64,000 bases of DNA, from assembly GCA_009377535.1 (NCBI GenBank), contig WHTV01000011.1, positions 1-64,000 on the forward strand, read 5' to 3'. The position numbers and the translations under genes were made by a program. Positions 24,413-34,648 of this stretch are shown one piece after another (positions within the stretch are counted from its first letter, which is position 1; the number at the start of each line of letters is the position of its first letter). This DNA is from Kiloniellaceae bacterium. GTDB lineage: Bacteria > Pseudomonadota > Alphaproteobacteria > Kiloniellales > Kiloniellaceae. The notes below the pieces were generated by a model that was not told the DNA's origin, did not search any database, and saw only the letters and a program-made list of their open reading frames with translations.

Positions 24413-25429
24413 TCAGTCGGGCGGCGGTTCGATCTGCTGGTCGATGGCGCCGAAAATGCTGCGACCCTCGACATCATGCATCTCGATGCGGACGCGGTCG
24501 CCGAAGCGCAGGAAGGGTGTCTGCGCCGCGCCATGGCGCAGCGTCTCCACCGTGCGCTGCTCGGCAATGCAGGAGTAGCCGCGCCCGCCCTCGGCGACCG
24601 GCTTGCCCGGACCACCCTCGGCATCGCGGTTGGAGACCGTGCCGGAGCCGATGATGGAGCCGGCGGCAAGCCGCCGGGTGCGCGCCGCGTGGGCGATCAG
24701 CGCCGGGAAGTCGAAGGTCATGTCCTCGCCGGCCTCGGCGCGGCCGAAGGGCTCGCCGTTCAGTTCGACCAGCAGCGGCAGGTGGACCTTGCCGCCGTCC
24801 CAGGCCGCGCCCAGTTCGTCCGGCGTCACCGCCACCGGCGAGGCGGCCGAGGCGGGCTTCGACTGGAAGAAGCCGAAACCCTTGGCAAGCTCGCCGGGGA
24901 TGAGGTTGCGGAGGCTCACGTCGTTCACCAGCATGACGAGGCGGATCGCCGTCGCGGCCTGCGCGCGGGTGGCACCCATCGGCACGTCGTCGACGATCAC
25001 CGCGACCTCCGCCTCGAAGTCGATGCCCCAGGCTTCGTCGGCGAGCGCGATGGATCGGCGGGGGCCGAGGAAGGCGTCGGAGCCGCCCTGGTACATCAGC
25101 GGCTCGGTCCAGAAGCTCTCCGGCACTGCGGCGCCGCGCGCCTGGCGCACCAGGGCCACGTGGTTCACGTAGGCCGAGCCGTCGGCCCACTGGTAGGCAC
25201 GCGGCAAGGGCGCGTGGCAATGATTGGCATCGAAGCCGAAGCTGTCCTCGCGGGCGTGGCGGGCCAGAGCGTCGGCTTCGTGGGCAAGCTGCGGGGCGAC
25301 CGTCGCCCAGTCGTCCAGCGCCGCCTGCAGGGTCGGCGCGGACTCCGCCATCACCGCCCGCTCCAGGTCCGCGCGCACGACCAGCAAGCGGCCGTCGCGC
25401 GACCCGTCCTTGAGGCTGGCAAGCTTCAT
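24413..25429 (-). CDS. Fumarylacetoacetate hydrolase family protein
   Basis: A 338-residue FAH-fold enzyme. Metal-binding acidic residues lie in WGIDFEAEVAVIVDD, and the LVNDVSLRN, FGFFQSKPASA and GSGTVSNRD blocks match the short bacterial fumarylacetoacetases. It directly follows hmgA in the same direction (12-base gap), so it most likely performs the last step of homogentisate breakdown, giving fumarate and acetoacetate. No maleylacetoacetate isomerase is seen in the window. Confidence 0.9.
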   Translation of the reverse strand: MKLASLKDGSRDGRLLVVRADLERAVMAESAPTLQAALDDWATVAPQLAHEADALARHAREDSFGFDANHCHAPLPRAYQWADGSAYVNHVALVRQARGAAVPESFWTEPLMYQGGSDAFLGPRRSIALADEAWGIDFEAEVAVIVDDVPMGATRAQAATAIRLVMLVNDVSLRNLIPGELAKGFGFFQSKPASAASPVAVTPDELGAAWDGGKVHLPLLVELNGEPFGRAEAGEDMTFDFPALIAHAARTRRLAAGSIIGSGTVSNRDAEGGPGKPVAEGGRGYSCIAEQRTVETLRHGAAQTPFLRFGDRVRIEMHDVEGRSIFGAIDQQIEPPPD

Positions 25430-25441
25430 GCCGTCACCTTC

Positions 25442-26743
25442 TCAGGGATTACCGTCGAAATGCTTCTCGATGCCACTCCAGCAATCCTGATATTCGACAT
25501 CAAGAGTCTCAAGTTTTCCTGCAAATTCCGTAATTTGCTGCGGTAATCTCGTCTCAAACATGAAGGCTAGCGTGCCGCTCTGCCTGACCGGTCTCAGGTC
25601 TTCTCTCGAGGCCTTGGCGAAGGCATCGGCGTCGGGCCCGTGCGGCAGCATGCCGTTGTGCAGGCTCATGCCGCCCGGCACGAAACCGCCGGGCTTGGCG
25701 TCGTAGACACCCTCGATGAGGCCCATGAATTCCGACATCACGTTTACATGGTACCACGGCGGGCGGAAAGTATTCTCCGCCACCATCCAGCGTTCCGGGA
25801 AGATCACAAAGTCGACATTGGCGATGCCGGGCACCGCCGTCGGCGCCGTCAGCACCGTGAAGATCGAGGGGTCCGGATGGTCGAAGAGCAGCGCGCCCAC
25901 CGGGCAGAAGCGCTTCAGATCATAGACATAGGGCACGAAGTTTCCATGCCAGGCGACCACGTCCAGGGGCGATTGGGCAATCTCGCAAGCGTGGAAGGCG
26001 CCGCCCCATTTCACGGTCAGACGCGACGCCTCTTCACGGTCCTCAAAGGCGGCGACGGGGCTGAGGAAATCGCGCGGGTTGGCCAGGCCGTTGGCGCCGA
26101 TCGGCCCGCGCTCCGGCAGGGTCAGCGGCGCGCCGTAGTTCTCGCAGACGTAGCCGCGCGACGGCCCGTCCAGCGGCTCGACGCGGAACTTCACGCCGCG
26201 CGGCAGCACGCAGACCTCGCCCGGCCGCACCTCCAGCAGGCCGAACTCGGTGGCGAAGCGCAGCCCGCCCTGCTGCGGCACCACCAGCAGCTCGCCGTCG
26301 GCATTGTAGAAGTACTCGCGCTGCATCGCCGCGGTGACCAGGTAGACGTGCGCGGCCATGCCGAGCTGGGTCGCCACATCGCCCGCCGTGGTCATGGTGC
26401 GCATGCCGGTGAGGAAGGTGAGATCGCCGTTTTGGGGGATCGGCACCGGCCCCCAGCGCAGCTGGCCGAGCGGCAATCGGTCCCCTGCCAGGTCGGGCGC
26501 CGAGCGCCACAGGGGCAGGTCGCGGCGGCCGAACCGGCCCTGGTGCTTCACCGAGGGACGGATGCGGTAGAGCCAGGAGCGCTGGTTCTGGGCGCGTGGC
26601 GCCGTAAATGGGGAACCGCTGAGCTGTTCGGCGTAGAGCCCGTAGGGGCAGCGCTGCGGCGAGTTCCGCCCTTGCGGCAGGGCGCCGGGCAGCGCCTCGC
26701 TGGCAAACTCGTTGCCAAAACCCGAGAGATAGCTGAGCGACAT
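25442..26743 (-). CDS. hmgA: Homogentisate 1,2-dioxygenase
   Basis: A 433-residue iron enzyme opening the ring of homogentisate in tyrosine/phenylalanine breakdown. It begins with [19 protein letters not shown], an hmgA hallmark, and contains [31 protein letters not shown], which carries His/Glu iron ligands, and [12 protein letters not shown]. The ATG at 26743 matches the family N-terminus; an upstream in-frame extension lacks similarity. It is divergent from a MarR regulator across a perfect palindrome. Confidence 0.96.
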   Translation of the reverse strand: MSLSYLSGFGNEFASEALPGALPQGRNSPQRCPYGLYAEQLSGSPFTAPRAQNQRSWLYRIRPSVKHQGRFGRRDLPLWRSAPDLAGDRLPLGQLRWGPVPIPQNGDLTFLTGMRTMTTAGDVATQLGMAAHVYLVTAAMQREYFYNADGELLVVPQQGGLRFATEFGLLEVRPGEVCVLPRGVKFRVEPLDGPSRGYVCENYGAPLTLPERGPIGANGLANPRDFLSPVAAFEDREEASRLTVKWGGAFHACEIAQSPLDVVAWHGNFVPYVYDLKRFCPVGALLFDHPDPSIFTVLTAPTAVPGIANVDFVIFPERWMVAENTFRPPWYHVNVMSEFMGLIEGVYDAKPGGFVPGGMSLHNGMLPHGPDADAFAKASREDLRPVRQSGTLAFMFETRLPQQITEFAGKLETLDVEYQDCWSGIEKHFDGNP

Positions 26744-26793
26744 GGCGTAACCCGTTGCTGACAGACGGCTGTTGCGGTTGACGTCCCTCCTTG

Positions 26794-26817
26794 TGATAGT
26801 TACAAATGTAACTATCA
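26794..26817. promoter_or_regulatory. Perfect palindromic MarR operator between hmgA and its regulator
   Basis: TGATAGTTACA (26794-26804) and TGTAACTATCA (26807-26817) form a perfect 11-bp inverted repeat around AA. The size and symmetry are typical of MarR sites. It lies 51 bases before hmgA and 28 before the MarR gene, so it probably controls both. Confidence 0.82.
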
Positions 26818-26844
26818 AGCCCTCCAATCGACTTCTGAGGCCCC

Positions 26845-27309
26845 ATGGACCTGCGACTCGAAAGCTTCCTGCCCTACCGGCTGAACAGGGCCGCGGCAGC
26901 GGCAAGCAAGCAGTTTTCTCGGATCTACAGCGCCGAATTCGGCCTGACGGTGCCGGAATGGCGCGTGCTGGCGACCCTCGGCCATCGCGGCAGCTCTACC
27001 GCCAAGGAGATCGGCCGGGATTCGGCCATGCACAAGACCAAGGTCAGCCGCGCCGTCGCTTCCCTGCAGCAGCGCCGCTGGGTGGCGCGCGCGCAAGACG
27101 AGGTCGACCGCCGCATCGAGCACCTCACGCTCACGGCAGCCGGCAGGGCCGCCTTCGGCCGCCTCGCCCCCAAGATGCTGGCCTTCGAGGAGGACCTGCT
27201 GGCCCGCCTCGATGCCGTCCAGCGCGCCAACCTTCTGAAAGGTCTCGCCGTGCTGGAACAGGCGCTGGGGATTCCGTTGGTGGAGGACATCGAGGAAGAG
27301 ATCGGCTGA
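26845..27309 (+). CDS. MarR-family regulator of homogentisate genes
   Basis: A 154-residue winged-helix protein. The core reads [64 protein letters not shown], covering the recognition helix ([13 protein letters not shown]) and the DRR wing. It is divergent from hmgA and beside the palindrome at 26794-26817, matching the HmgR arrangement known from other proteobacteria. Homogentisate or an upstream aromatic is the likely inducer. Confidence 0.92.
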   Translation: MDLRLESFLPYRLNRAAAAASKQFSRIYSAEFGLTVPEWRVLATLGHRGSSTAKEIGRDSAMHKTKVSRAVASLQQRRWVARAQDEVDRRIEHLTLTAAGRAAFGRLAPKMLAFEEDLLARLDAVQRANLLKGLAVLEQALGIPLVEDIEEEIG

Positions 27310-27327
27310 TCACCCGCTGCTCCTCCC

Positions 27328-27443
27328 GTCGCCCTCGTGCTCGACACGAGGATCCATGGCAAAACGAGACCGACCGTGCCATACCATGCCACTATAGAGA
27401 GCCCGGCACATCCATGGATGCTCGCGTCAAGCGCGAGCATGAC
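27328..27443. repeat. Two-hairpin intergenic repeat, copy 2
   Basis: The left hairpin pairs CCTCGTG with CACGAGG and is followed by ATCCATGG. The right hairpin pairs ATGCTCGCG with CGCGAGCAT and ends TGACG. About 60 unrelated bases separate them. It occupies most of the gap between the MarR and transglutaminase-like genes and is not protein coding. Confidence 0.6.
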
Positions 27444-27537
27444 GATCCTGTGCAAGGCTCCGCCGATGCAATCGTCGGCGGGAGGGACCATTTAGAAGGC
27501 CTGCTGAGCAACCACAACCGGGGAGAGCGGCACAGCG

Positions 27538-28350
27538 ATGAGAATACGGGCCGGTTTCACCCTGGGCTACGACTGCCCGCAGCCGACGCCGATGCTGCTG
27601 GTCCTCAAGATCCACCCGTCGCGGCGCAAGGACCTGCTGACCGACGAAACGCTGGTCTTCGATCCGCCGGTCGCGGCGGCCGACTATACCGACAGCTTCG
27701 GCAACACCTGCACGCGCATCGTGGCGCCCGCCGGCATCACCACCATCTCGACGCACTTCGAGATCCACGACAGCGGCAAGCCCGACGAGGTGGTGCCGGA
27801 CGCCCCGCAGCACGAGATCATGGACCTGCCGGACGACGTGCTGCTCTACCTGCTCGGCAGCCGCTACTGCGATACCGACCGCCTTGCCAACCTCGCCGGC
27901 TCCCTCTTCAACGACACCCCGCCGGGCTGGCCCCGCGTCCAGGCGATCTGCGACTACGTGCACAACCACATCGCCTTCGACTACATGAAGGCCGATGCCT
28001 GGCGCACAGCCTACGGCGGCTATAGCGAAAGGACCGGCGTCTGCCGTGACTTCGCCCACCTCGCCATCGCGCTGTGCCGCTGCATGAACATCCCCGCACG
28101 CTACTGCACCGGTTATCTCGGCGACATCGGCCTGCCGCCGGACGCGGGTCCGATGGACTTCAGCGCCTGGTTCGAGGCCTACCTCGGCGGGCGGTGGTAC
28201 GCCTTCGACGCCCGCCACAACACGCCGCGCGTCGGGCGCACCCTGATGGCGCGCGGCCGCGACGCCACCGACGTGGCCCTCGCCACCATCTTCGGCCCCG
28301 CCCTGATCGCCGGCTTCGAAGTGATCACCGACGAAGTTCCCGAGACGTAA
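27538..28350 (+). CDS. Transglutaminase-like (COG1305) family protein
   Basis: A 270-residue cytoplasmic protein of the transglutaminase/protease-like superfamily. The nucleophile Cys is in RTGVCRDFAHLAIALCR and the Asp in WYAFDARHN. The canonical His in the HAW-x-E block is replaced: the sequence reads FSAWFEAYLGGRW, with Ser at the His position. A downstream His (DARHN) might substitute. GGGGAGAG precedes the ATG. Members of this group occur in alphaproteobacteria without a firm function; amide or peptide cleavage is possible. Confidence 0.83.
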   Translation: MRIRAGFTLGYDCPQPTPMLLVLKIHPSRRKDLLTDETLVFDPPVAAADYTDSFGNTCTRIVAPAGITTISTHFEIHDSGKPDEVVPDAPQHEIMDLPDDVLLYLLGSRYCDTDRLANLAGSLFNDTPPGWPRVQAICDYVHNHIAFDYMKADAWRTAYGGYSERTGVCRDFAHLAIALCRCMNIPARYCTGYLGDIGLPPDAGPMDFSAWFEAYLGGRWYAFDARHNTPRVGRTLMARGRDATDVALATIFGPALIAGFEVITDEVPET

Positions 28351-28473
28351 AGCGCTATCCGCCAGGAAACGGCCCGGCCTGGCCACGGCTCCCGGGACAG
28401 CTTCCTTATTCTTGCCATCTTGATGGAGCACAAGGAGCGGCATCAATTCAGCCGTCCTCGTGGAGAATGACCT

Positions 28474-28824
28474 TTGCCCGAATCACGCAGCCTGCTTCGG
28501 CAACACCCAGATAAGACCCTGTGGTCGGCGGCTCTCTTCCTCTGGCTGACGGGTACCCCGGCCCAGGCGGAAGATGATGCCTGGGTCTTCGACGTCGCCC
28601 ATGCCCATATCGCCGAGAATTATGCTTGGCCGCAATCTGACTATCACCTGCGCATCAGGAGCCAGGATGCAGATCGTGTCCTCGTCTACGTATGGCACAA
28701 AGACGACGAAGGCATGGGCCAGTTGAACAGTCAGGGATTCATCCGAGCCGGGGGCGGCAAGTCGTTCGAAATTTACCTCACCACGAAGACCCGCAGCGTC
28801 ATCAGCGAGCGGTATTTCCAATAG
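28474..28824 (+). CDS. Small exported protein, unknown function
   Basis: A 116-residue protein with TTG start at 28474, supported by GGAG upstream. A signal peptide is likely (TLWSAALFLWLTGTPAQA, cleavage before EDD). The mature part is a compact beta-rich sequence with WVFDVAHAHIAENYAWPQSDYHLRI and VLVYVWHKDDE. I do not recognise the family. It stands alone between the transglutaminase-like gene and an intergenic repeat. Confidence 0.6.
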   Translation: MPESRSLLRQHPDKTLWSAALFLWLTGTPAQAEDDAWVFDVAHAHIAENYAWPQSDYHLRIRSQDADRVLVYVWHKDDEGMGQLNSQGFIRAGGGKSFEIYLTTKTRSVISERYFQ

Positions 28825-28849
28825 GCCTTCGTGCCTCGCCACTCCCCCA

Positions 28850-28944
28850 ATGTCACCCGCGGGCTTGACTCGCGGGTCCATTTTGCCGCTCGCACGAGCC
28901 GGTCCGGCATCGGCATGGATTGCCGGGTCAAGCCGGCAATGACA
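28850..28944. repeat. Two-hairpin intergenic repeat, copy 3
   Basis: The left hairpin pairs ACCCGCGGG and CGCGGGT around cttgact, ending TCCATTTTG. The right hairpin is GATTGCCGG...CCGGCAATGAC. The right part is nearly the reverse complement of the left part of copy 4 at 33708, and CGCTCGCACG in the middle is shared with that copy. It separates the converging small exported protein and livF. Confidence 0.65.
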
Positions 28945-28977
28945 GCCGTGGAGTGGCGCGCGCGTGCGACCGGCCGC

Positions 28978-29657
<680 letters not shown>

Positions 29658-29664
<7 letters not shown>

Positions 29665-30434
29665 GACGGCGCCTCGTGGAGATCGCCGAGATAGGCCTCG
29701 CGCACCTCGGCCGAAGCACGGATCTCCGCCACGCTGCCGCTGGCGATGATCCTGCCGTAGACCATCACGGAGATGCGATCGGCCAGGGCGAAAACGGCAT
29801 CCATGTCGTGCTCGACCAGCAGCATGCCCGTTTCTGTCTTCAGGCCGGCGAGAAAGGCGGTGAGCTCCCGGGTGCCTGCGGGGCCGAGGCCGGCCATGGG
29901 CTCGTCGAGCAGCAGCAGCTTGGGCCGCAGCGCCAGGGCCATGGCGACCTCCAGCAGGCGGCGCTCGCCGTGGGACAGCGCGCTGACCGGATCGCCGGCG
30001 CGCCGCGTCAGGCCGACCCGGTCGAGCACGCCCAGAGCCTCGGTCCTCAGGCGCGCGTCGCGGCGCACCGGCGCCCAGAAGCCGAAGGCGCCGCTGCTGC
30101 GCGCCTGCACCGCCAGCATGACGTTGCGCAGCACGGAGAACTCCATCACCAGGGAGGAGACCTGAAACGTGCGCCCAAGGCCGAGGCGCGCGCGGGCGGC
30201 GACCGACCAGCCGGTGACGTCCTGCCCGAACAGGCGCACCTGCCCGGCGTCCGGCGTCAGGCCGCCGGCGATCTCGGCGATGAGGGTCGACTTGCCGGCG
30301 CCGTTGGGACCGATGAGGGCGTGGATCTCTCCAGGCAGGACCGTGAGATCGATGTCGTCGCTCGCCTTCAGCGCACCGAAGGCCTTGCGTAGCCCTTGCA
30401 GCTCCAGCAGCGGCCCCAGCAGAGAGTCAGTCAT
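29658..30434 (-). CDS. livG: Branched-chain-amino-acid-type ABC importer ATPase (LivG)
   Basis: A 258-residue ATPase with Walker A GPNGAGKST, signature LSHGERRLLEVAMAL and Walker B LLLLDEPMAGLGP. The C-terminal BCA_ABC_TP_C segment (GRIIASGSVAEIRASAEVREAYLG) is characteristic of LivG. It overlaps livM by eight bases upstream and livF downstream, so the four genes are co-translated. Confidence 0.93.
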
Positions 30435-31416
30435 GGCGCGCCCTCCCGGCGAGCAGGCCGATGACGCCGCCGCGCGCGAAGAGCACCACGCTCAGCAGCA
30501 CGAGGCCGAGCACCAGCTGCCAGCGGTCGGTCCAGCCGCCGATGAAGCTCTCCAGCAGGATGAAGAGCGCGGCGCCGGCGACCGGCCCGAAGAGCCGCCC
30601 CACGCCGCCCAGGATGACGAAGACGATGATCTCGCCGGAGCGCTGCCACGACAGCATGGCGGGGCTGACGAAGCCGTTCAGCTCCGCAAAGAGCGCACCG
30701 GCGAGGCCGGTGATCATGGCCGAGAGGGTGAAGGCCGTCAGCTTTACCGGAAAGGGCGCGATGCCGAGGGTGGCGAGCCGCTCCGGGTTCATGCGGGCGC
30801 ACTGCAGCGCGGCGCCGAAGCGCGAGTTCACCAGGCGATGCGTGAGGAACAAAGCCGACAGCAGCAGCGCGTAGCAGACCAGGAAGAAGCTCAGCGGATC
30901 ACCGGTGTCGACGAAGGGCAGGCTGCTGCGCAGGTAGATCGACAGCCCGTCCTCGCCGCCGTAGGTCGGCAGCGAGATGGCGAAGTAGTAGATCATCTGC
31001 GCGAAGGCCAGCGTGATCATGATGAAATAGACGCCGGCGGTGCGCAGCGAGACCGCGCCGATCGCGAGCGCCACCACCGCGCTCACCGCCAATGTGACGA
31101 CCCAGACGACGATCATCGACTCGCTGCCGCCGATCTCCAGGGGCCAGGCCAGGAAGGCCGAGCCCTCGAAGGCATGCAGCGCGGCGATGCCCGCCACGTA
31201 GCCGCCGAGGCCGAAGAAGGCGGCATGGCCGAAGCTCACCATGCCGCCGCTGCCGAGCGCCAGATTAAGGCCGACCCCGGCCAGCGCCAGGATCGCCACG
31301 CGGCTGGCCAGGCCGACGTAGAAAGGCTCGTCGAGGGCCACGGCCGTCAGTGGCGCTATCAATAGCGCCAGCACCAGGACGGCATTGACCAGGGGCTCTC
31401 TCATGCGCTCAGCCAT
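30427..31416 (-). CDS. livM: Branched-chain-amino-acid-type ABC importer permease (LivM)
   Basis: A 329-residue multi-span permease. The segment LALAGVGLNLALGSGGMVSFGHAAFFGLGGY is the LivM family block and MITGLAGALFAELNGFVSP a second. I use the ATG at 31416 that overlaps the livH stop (ATGGCTGA); an ATG four codons later is equally possible. It forms the channel with LivH. Confidence 0.92.
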   Translation of the reverse strand: MAERMREPLVNAVLVLALLIAPLTAVALDEPFYVGLASRVAILALAGVGLNLALGSGGMVSFGHAAFFGLGGYVAGIAALHAFEGSAFLAWPLEIGGSESMIVVWVVTLAVSAVVALAIGAVSLRTAGVYFIMITLAFAQMIYYFAISLPTYGGEDGLSIYLRSSLPFVDTGDPLSFFLVCYALLLSALFLTHRLVNSRFGAALQCARMNPERLATLGIAPFPVKLTAFTLSAMITGLAGALFAELNGFVSPAMLSWQRSGEIIVFVILGGVGRLFGPVAGAALFILLESFIGGWTDRWQLVLGLVLLSVVLFARGGVIGLLAGRARHD

Positions 31417-32329
31417 CGACCGGAAACAGTCCCTTGGGCCGCCAGGTGAGCACTGCCGCCATCAGCAGGTAGATCGCCATGGCCGCCAGGGAGGAGCCGA
31501 CCGAGGTGGCCTCCGAAGGCGGCAGGAGGAGCCCGAAGAGCTGCGGCAGGAAGACGCGCCCGAGAGTGTCGGTGACCCCGACCAGGACGGCACCGACCAG
31601 CGCGCCCTTCACGGAGCCGATGCCGCCGATGATGATGACCACGAAGGCGAGGATGAGCACCGGCTCACCCATCCCGACCTGCACCGACTGCAGCGCCCCG
31701 ACCATGCCGCCGGCCAGGCCCGCGAGCGCAGCGCCGAGGGCAAAGACCGCGGTGTAGAGCCGGCGGATGTCGACGCCGAGGGCGCCGATCATCTCGCGGT
31801 CCGACTCGCCGGCGCGGATCTGCATGCCGAGGCGCGTCTTGGCGATCAGCAGGTAGAGCCCGACTGCCGTCGTCAGGCCGACCGCGATGATCGCCAGGCG
31901 GTAGGCGGGATAACCGCCGCCGCCCGGCAGCGGCACGGCACCGGACAGCACCGCGGGGACGTCGAGGTAAAGCGGGCGGTCGCCGAAGACCCAGCGCGCC
32001 AGCTCCGAGAAGATGAGGATGAGGGCGAAGGTCGCCAGCACCTGATCGAGGTGGTCGCGGTCGTAGAGCCGGCGGATGACGACGATCTCGACCAGCGCGC
32101 CGGTCGCCGCCGCCGCCAGGAATCCACCGCCCAGCCCGAGCCAGAAGGAACCCGTCTGCCCCGCAATCCAGGCGCAGAAGAAGGCGCCGACCATGTAGAG
32201 CGAGCCGTGCGCCAGGTTGATCAGGCCCATGACGCCGAACACCAGCGTCAGCCCGGCGGCCATGAGGAACAGCATGACGCCGAGCTGCACGCCGTTCAGA
32301 AGCTGTTCGATCAGGAAGGCCAGAGACAC
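31409..32329 (-). CDS. livH: Branched-chain-amino-acid-type ABC importer permease (LivH)
   Basis: A 306-residue permease beginning LAFLIEQLLNGVQLGVMLFLMAAGLTLVFGVMGLINLAHG, the LivH signature. AIILVGGIGSVKGA-type sequence (VVIIIGGIGSVKGALVGAVLVG) is near the C-terminus. It is the first membrane gene after the binding protein, with a terminator-like hairpin in between at 32351-32382. Confidence 0.93.
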   Translation of the reverse strand: MSLAFLIEQLLNGVQLGVMLFLMAAGLTLVFGVMGLINLAHGSLYMVGAFFCAWIAGQTGSFWLGLGGGFLAAAATGALVEIVVIRRLYDRDHLDQVLATFALILIFSELARWVFGDRPLYLDVPAVLSGAVPLPGGGGYPAYRLAIIAVGLTTAVGLYLLIAKTRLGMQIRAGESDREMIGALGVDIRRLYTAVFALGAALAGLAGGMVGALQSVQVGMGEPVLILAFVVIIIGGIGSVKGALVGAVLVGVTDTLGRVFLPQLFGLLLPPSEATSVGSSLAAMAIYLLMAAVLTWRPKGLFPVDG

Positions 32330-32350
32330 GGCAGCAAATCGCCCGCTTGG

Positions 32351-32382
32351 AAAAACGAGAGGGGCCGCGCGGAGGCGGCCCC
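32351..32382 (-). terminator. Hairpin with T-run between binding protein and livH
   Basis: On the minus strand GGGGCCGC pairs with GCGGCCCC, followed within a few bases by TTTTT. It lies just after the binding-protein stop, so it would attenuate transcription into livHMGF, like the hairpin at 14933-14975 in the polyamine operon. Confidence 0.6.
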
Positions 32383-32408
32383 TATCAGAGCTTGACGCCG
32401 GTAGCGGA

Positions 32409-33560
32409 CTACATCTTGCAGTCGGCGATATAGGCGTGGGAATGCTGTTTCAGGCCGACGCCGACGATCTTGTTGGTCAGCACGTCGCCCTCCTTCACCA
32501 CCTCGCGGACGTAGATGTCCTGGATCGGATGATGGCTGGCGTCGAACTTGAAGCTGCCCCGCACCGAGGCGAAGTCGGCCGCCTCCAGCGCCCCCTGGAA
32601 GGCATCCTTGTCGGCCGTGCCGCCGGTCTGCCTCCAGGCCGCCAGGATGAGGTTGGCGGTGTCGTAGCCCTGGCTGGCGTAGAGCGACGGCAGGCGGGCA
32701 TACTCCTGCTGGAAGGCCTCGACGAAGGCCTTGTTGGCGGCGTTGTCGAGGTCCTTCGACCACTGCGAGGTGTTCTTCACGCCGAGCGCTGCATCGCCGA
32801 CGGCGCCCAAGATGCCCTGGTCGAAGGAGAAGGCCGGGCCGAAGAGCGGCACCTCGAGGCCCGACTGGGCATACTGCTTCACGAAGGCAATGCCCATGCC
32901 ACCGGGCAGGAAGAAGAAGATGGAGTCCGGATCGGCCTCGCGGACCTGGGCAATCTCCGCGGCATAGTCGGTCTGGCCGAGCTGCGTGTAGATCTCGCCC
33001 GCCACGTCGCCGGTGTAGAAGCGCTTGAAGCCGGTCAGCGCATCCTTACCCGCGGGATAGTTCGGCGCCAGGATGAAGGGTTTCTTGTAGCCGTTGTCCT
33101 GCACGTAGCCGCCCATGGCTTCATGGAGGTTGTCATTCTGCCAGGCGACGTTGAAGTAGTGCGGATGGCAGCCCTTGCCGGCCAGGGCCGAGGGGCCGGC
33201 GTTGGGGCTGATGTAGAACACCCCGTCGCGCAGTGCCGCCGGCACCACGGCCATCGCCAGGTTGGACCAGATGATGCCGGTCAGGATGTCGACCTTGTCG
33301 CGCTGGATGAACTTGTCGGCGATCTGCTTGGCGATGTCGGGCTTCTGGGCATCGTCCTCCACCAGCACCTCGATGCCGCTCTCGCCCGAGAGCTTCAGCG
33401 CCAGCATGAAGCCGTCGCGCACGTCGATGCCGAGGCCCGAGCCGCCGCCAGACAGCGTGGTGATCATGCCGATCTTCAGGCCCTCCGCGGCGGCCGGGCC
33501 GCAGCCCAGCGCAACACTCGCGGCCAGGCCGAGCGCCAGGCCCTTGGAAAACTTCCTCAT
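32409..33560 (-). CDS. ABC importer substrate-binding protein (LivJ-like)
   Basis: A 383-residue periplasmic protein with a signal peptide (MRKFSKGLALGLAASVALGC, cleavage near AAA-EG). The mature sequence GLKIGMITTLSGGGSGLGIDVRDGFMLAL and ILAPNYPAGKDALTGFKRFY are typical of type I ANF-like receptors. The ATG at 33560 has GGAGG upstream; a longer frame has no signal peptide. The ligand could be a branched-chain amino acid, amide or aromatic acid. It is the first gene of the liv operon. Confidence 0.9.
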   Translation of the reverse strand: MRKFSKGLALGLAASVALGCGPAAAEGLKIGMITTLSGGGSGLGIDVRDGFMLALKLSGESGIEVLVEDDAQKPDIAKQIADKFIQRDKVDILTGIIWSNLAMAVVPAALRDGVFYISPNAGPSALAGKGCHPHYFNVAWQNDNLHEAMGGYVQDNGYKKPFILAPNYPAGKDALTGFKRFYTGDVAGEIYTQLGQTDYAAEIAQVREADPDSIFFFLPGGMGIAFVKQYAQSGLEVPLFGPAFSFDQGILGAVGDAALGVKNTSQWSKDLDNAANKAFVEAFQQEYARLPSLYASQGYDTANLILAAWRQTGGTADKDAFQGALEAADFASVRGSFKFDASHHPIQDIYVREVVKEGDVLTNKIVGVGLKQHSHAYIADCKM

Positions 33561-33707
33561 ACTGTGCCTCCTGTATTCCCCTGGCGCCTGAGAAGCGCCT
33601 TCTTGCTTTTGCCCCAAGGGTATAGCGCGTTCGTCCGGTTTCCGCCATAGCGGTACGATTTCCCTCTTCCCCTCTGCCCCATCGCACGATCCCGCCACAT
33701 CCCCGCC

Positions 33708-33800
33708 GTCATTGCCGGACTTGATCCGGCAATCCATGCCGACGCTCGCACGGCCCAGCGCACGGAGAAATGGACCCGCGGGTCAAGCCCGCGGGTGACA
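33708..33800. repeat. Two-hairpin intergenic repeat, copy 4
   Basis: The left hairpin GTCATTGCCGGACTTGATCC is followed by ATCCATG. The right hairpin GACCCGCGGGTCAAGCCCGC ends in TGACA. The two halves are those of copy 3 (28850-28944) in swapped, inverted order, which shows a mobile or recombining family. It fills much of the 33561-33856 gap between the liv binding protein and hmuV; the remainder should contain the liv promoter but no clear boxes are visible. Confidence 0.65.
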
Positions 33801-33856
33801 GGAGGAGAGTTGCCCCGAACGACTAAGCTCCTCTCCGGCAATGGAGGGAAGTTTCA

Positions 33857-34648
33857 CTATACCGGCGTCACCTGGGGGCAGCCGCGGGTCGGGTGGCGGG
33901 TGACGTGGACCGGCAGGTCGAAGGCCGCCAGCACGAGGTCCTCGGTGAGCACGGCCTCGGCCGAGCCCTCGGCCGCCAGCTGCCCGCCGCTCAGCACCAC
34001 CAGGCGGTCGGCATACATGGCGGCCAGATTGAGATCGTGCAGGATGGCGAGCACGCCGATGCCGCGCGCGGCCGCGCGACGGGCCGTGCGCAGCGTCGCG
34101 TGCTGGTGCGCCAGGTCGAGGCTGGCGGTCGGCTCGTCGAGCAGCAGGTAGCGGCCCTGCCGCCCCGTTCCGGCCGCCGGGAAGTCGATCTGGGCCAGCA
34201 CCCGGGCGAGCTGCACGCGCTGGCGCTCGCCGCCGGAGAGCGTGGGGTAGCTGCGCCCGGCGAGCGGGGCGACCTCCGCCTCGGCGAGGCAGGCCTCGGC
34301 CACGGCGAGGTCCTGGTCCCGCGTGGCGGTGCCGGCGTGCGGCGAGCGTCCCAGCAGCACGACCTCCAGCACCGAGAACCCGAAGGCCAGCTCGGAGTGC
34401 TGCGGCAGCACGGCGCGGCGCAGTGCCAGGGCCCGCGGCGCCCAGGCCGCAAGCGCCTTGCCCTCCAAGGCCACCTCCCCCCGGTGGGGCCTCAGAGTGC
34501 CGGCGAGCACCGCCAGCAGGGTCGACTTGCCGGCGCCATTGGGCCCCAGCACTGCCACCACCTCGCCGGGTGCCACGGCGAGCGAAGGCCCGCGCAGCAC
34601 CTCGGCGGGTCCGTAGGAAACCCCGATGTCGTCGGCGCGCAGCATCAC
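33857..34648 (-). CDS. hmuV: Heme ABC importer ATP-binding protein
   Basis: A 263-residue ATPase with Walker A GPNGAGKST, signature LSGGERQRVQLARVL and Walker B LLLDEPTASLD. The LDLAHQHATLRTARRAAARGIGVLAILHDLNLA stretch is typical of HmuV. It is the last gene of the hmuRSTUV operon and overlaps hmuU as ATGA. It powers heme transfer from periplasm to cytoplasm. Confidence 0.94.
   Translation of the reverse strand: MMLRADDIGVSYGPAEVLRGPSLAVAPGEVVAVLGPNGAGKSTLLAVLAGTLRPHRGEVALEGKALAAWAPRALALRRAVLPQHSELAFGFSVLEVVLLGRSPHAGTATRDQDLAVAEACLAEAEVAPLAGRSYPTLSGGERQRVQLARVLAQIDFPAAGTGRQGRYLLLDEPTASLDLAHQHATLRTARRAAARGIGVLAILHDLNLAAMYADRLVVLSGGQLAAEGSAEAVLTEDLVLAAFDLPVHVTRHPTRGCPQVTPV

Noticed and set aside
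30169-31365. 398-codon frame opposite livM/livG
   Set aside because: Low-complexity Glu/Gln/Arg composition, antisense to two clear transporter genes.
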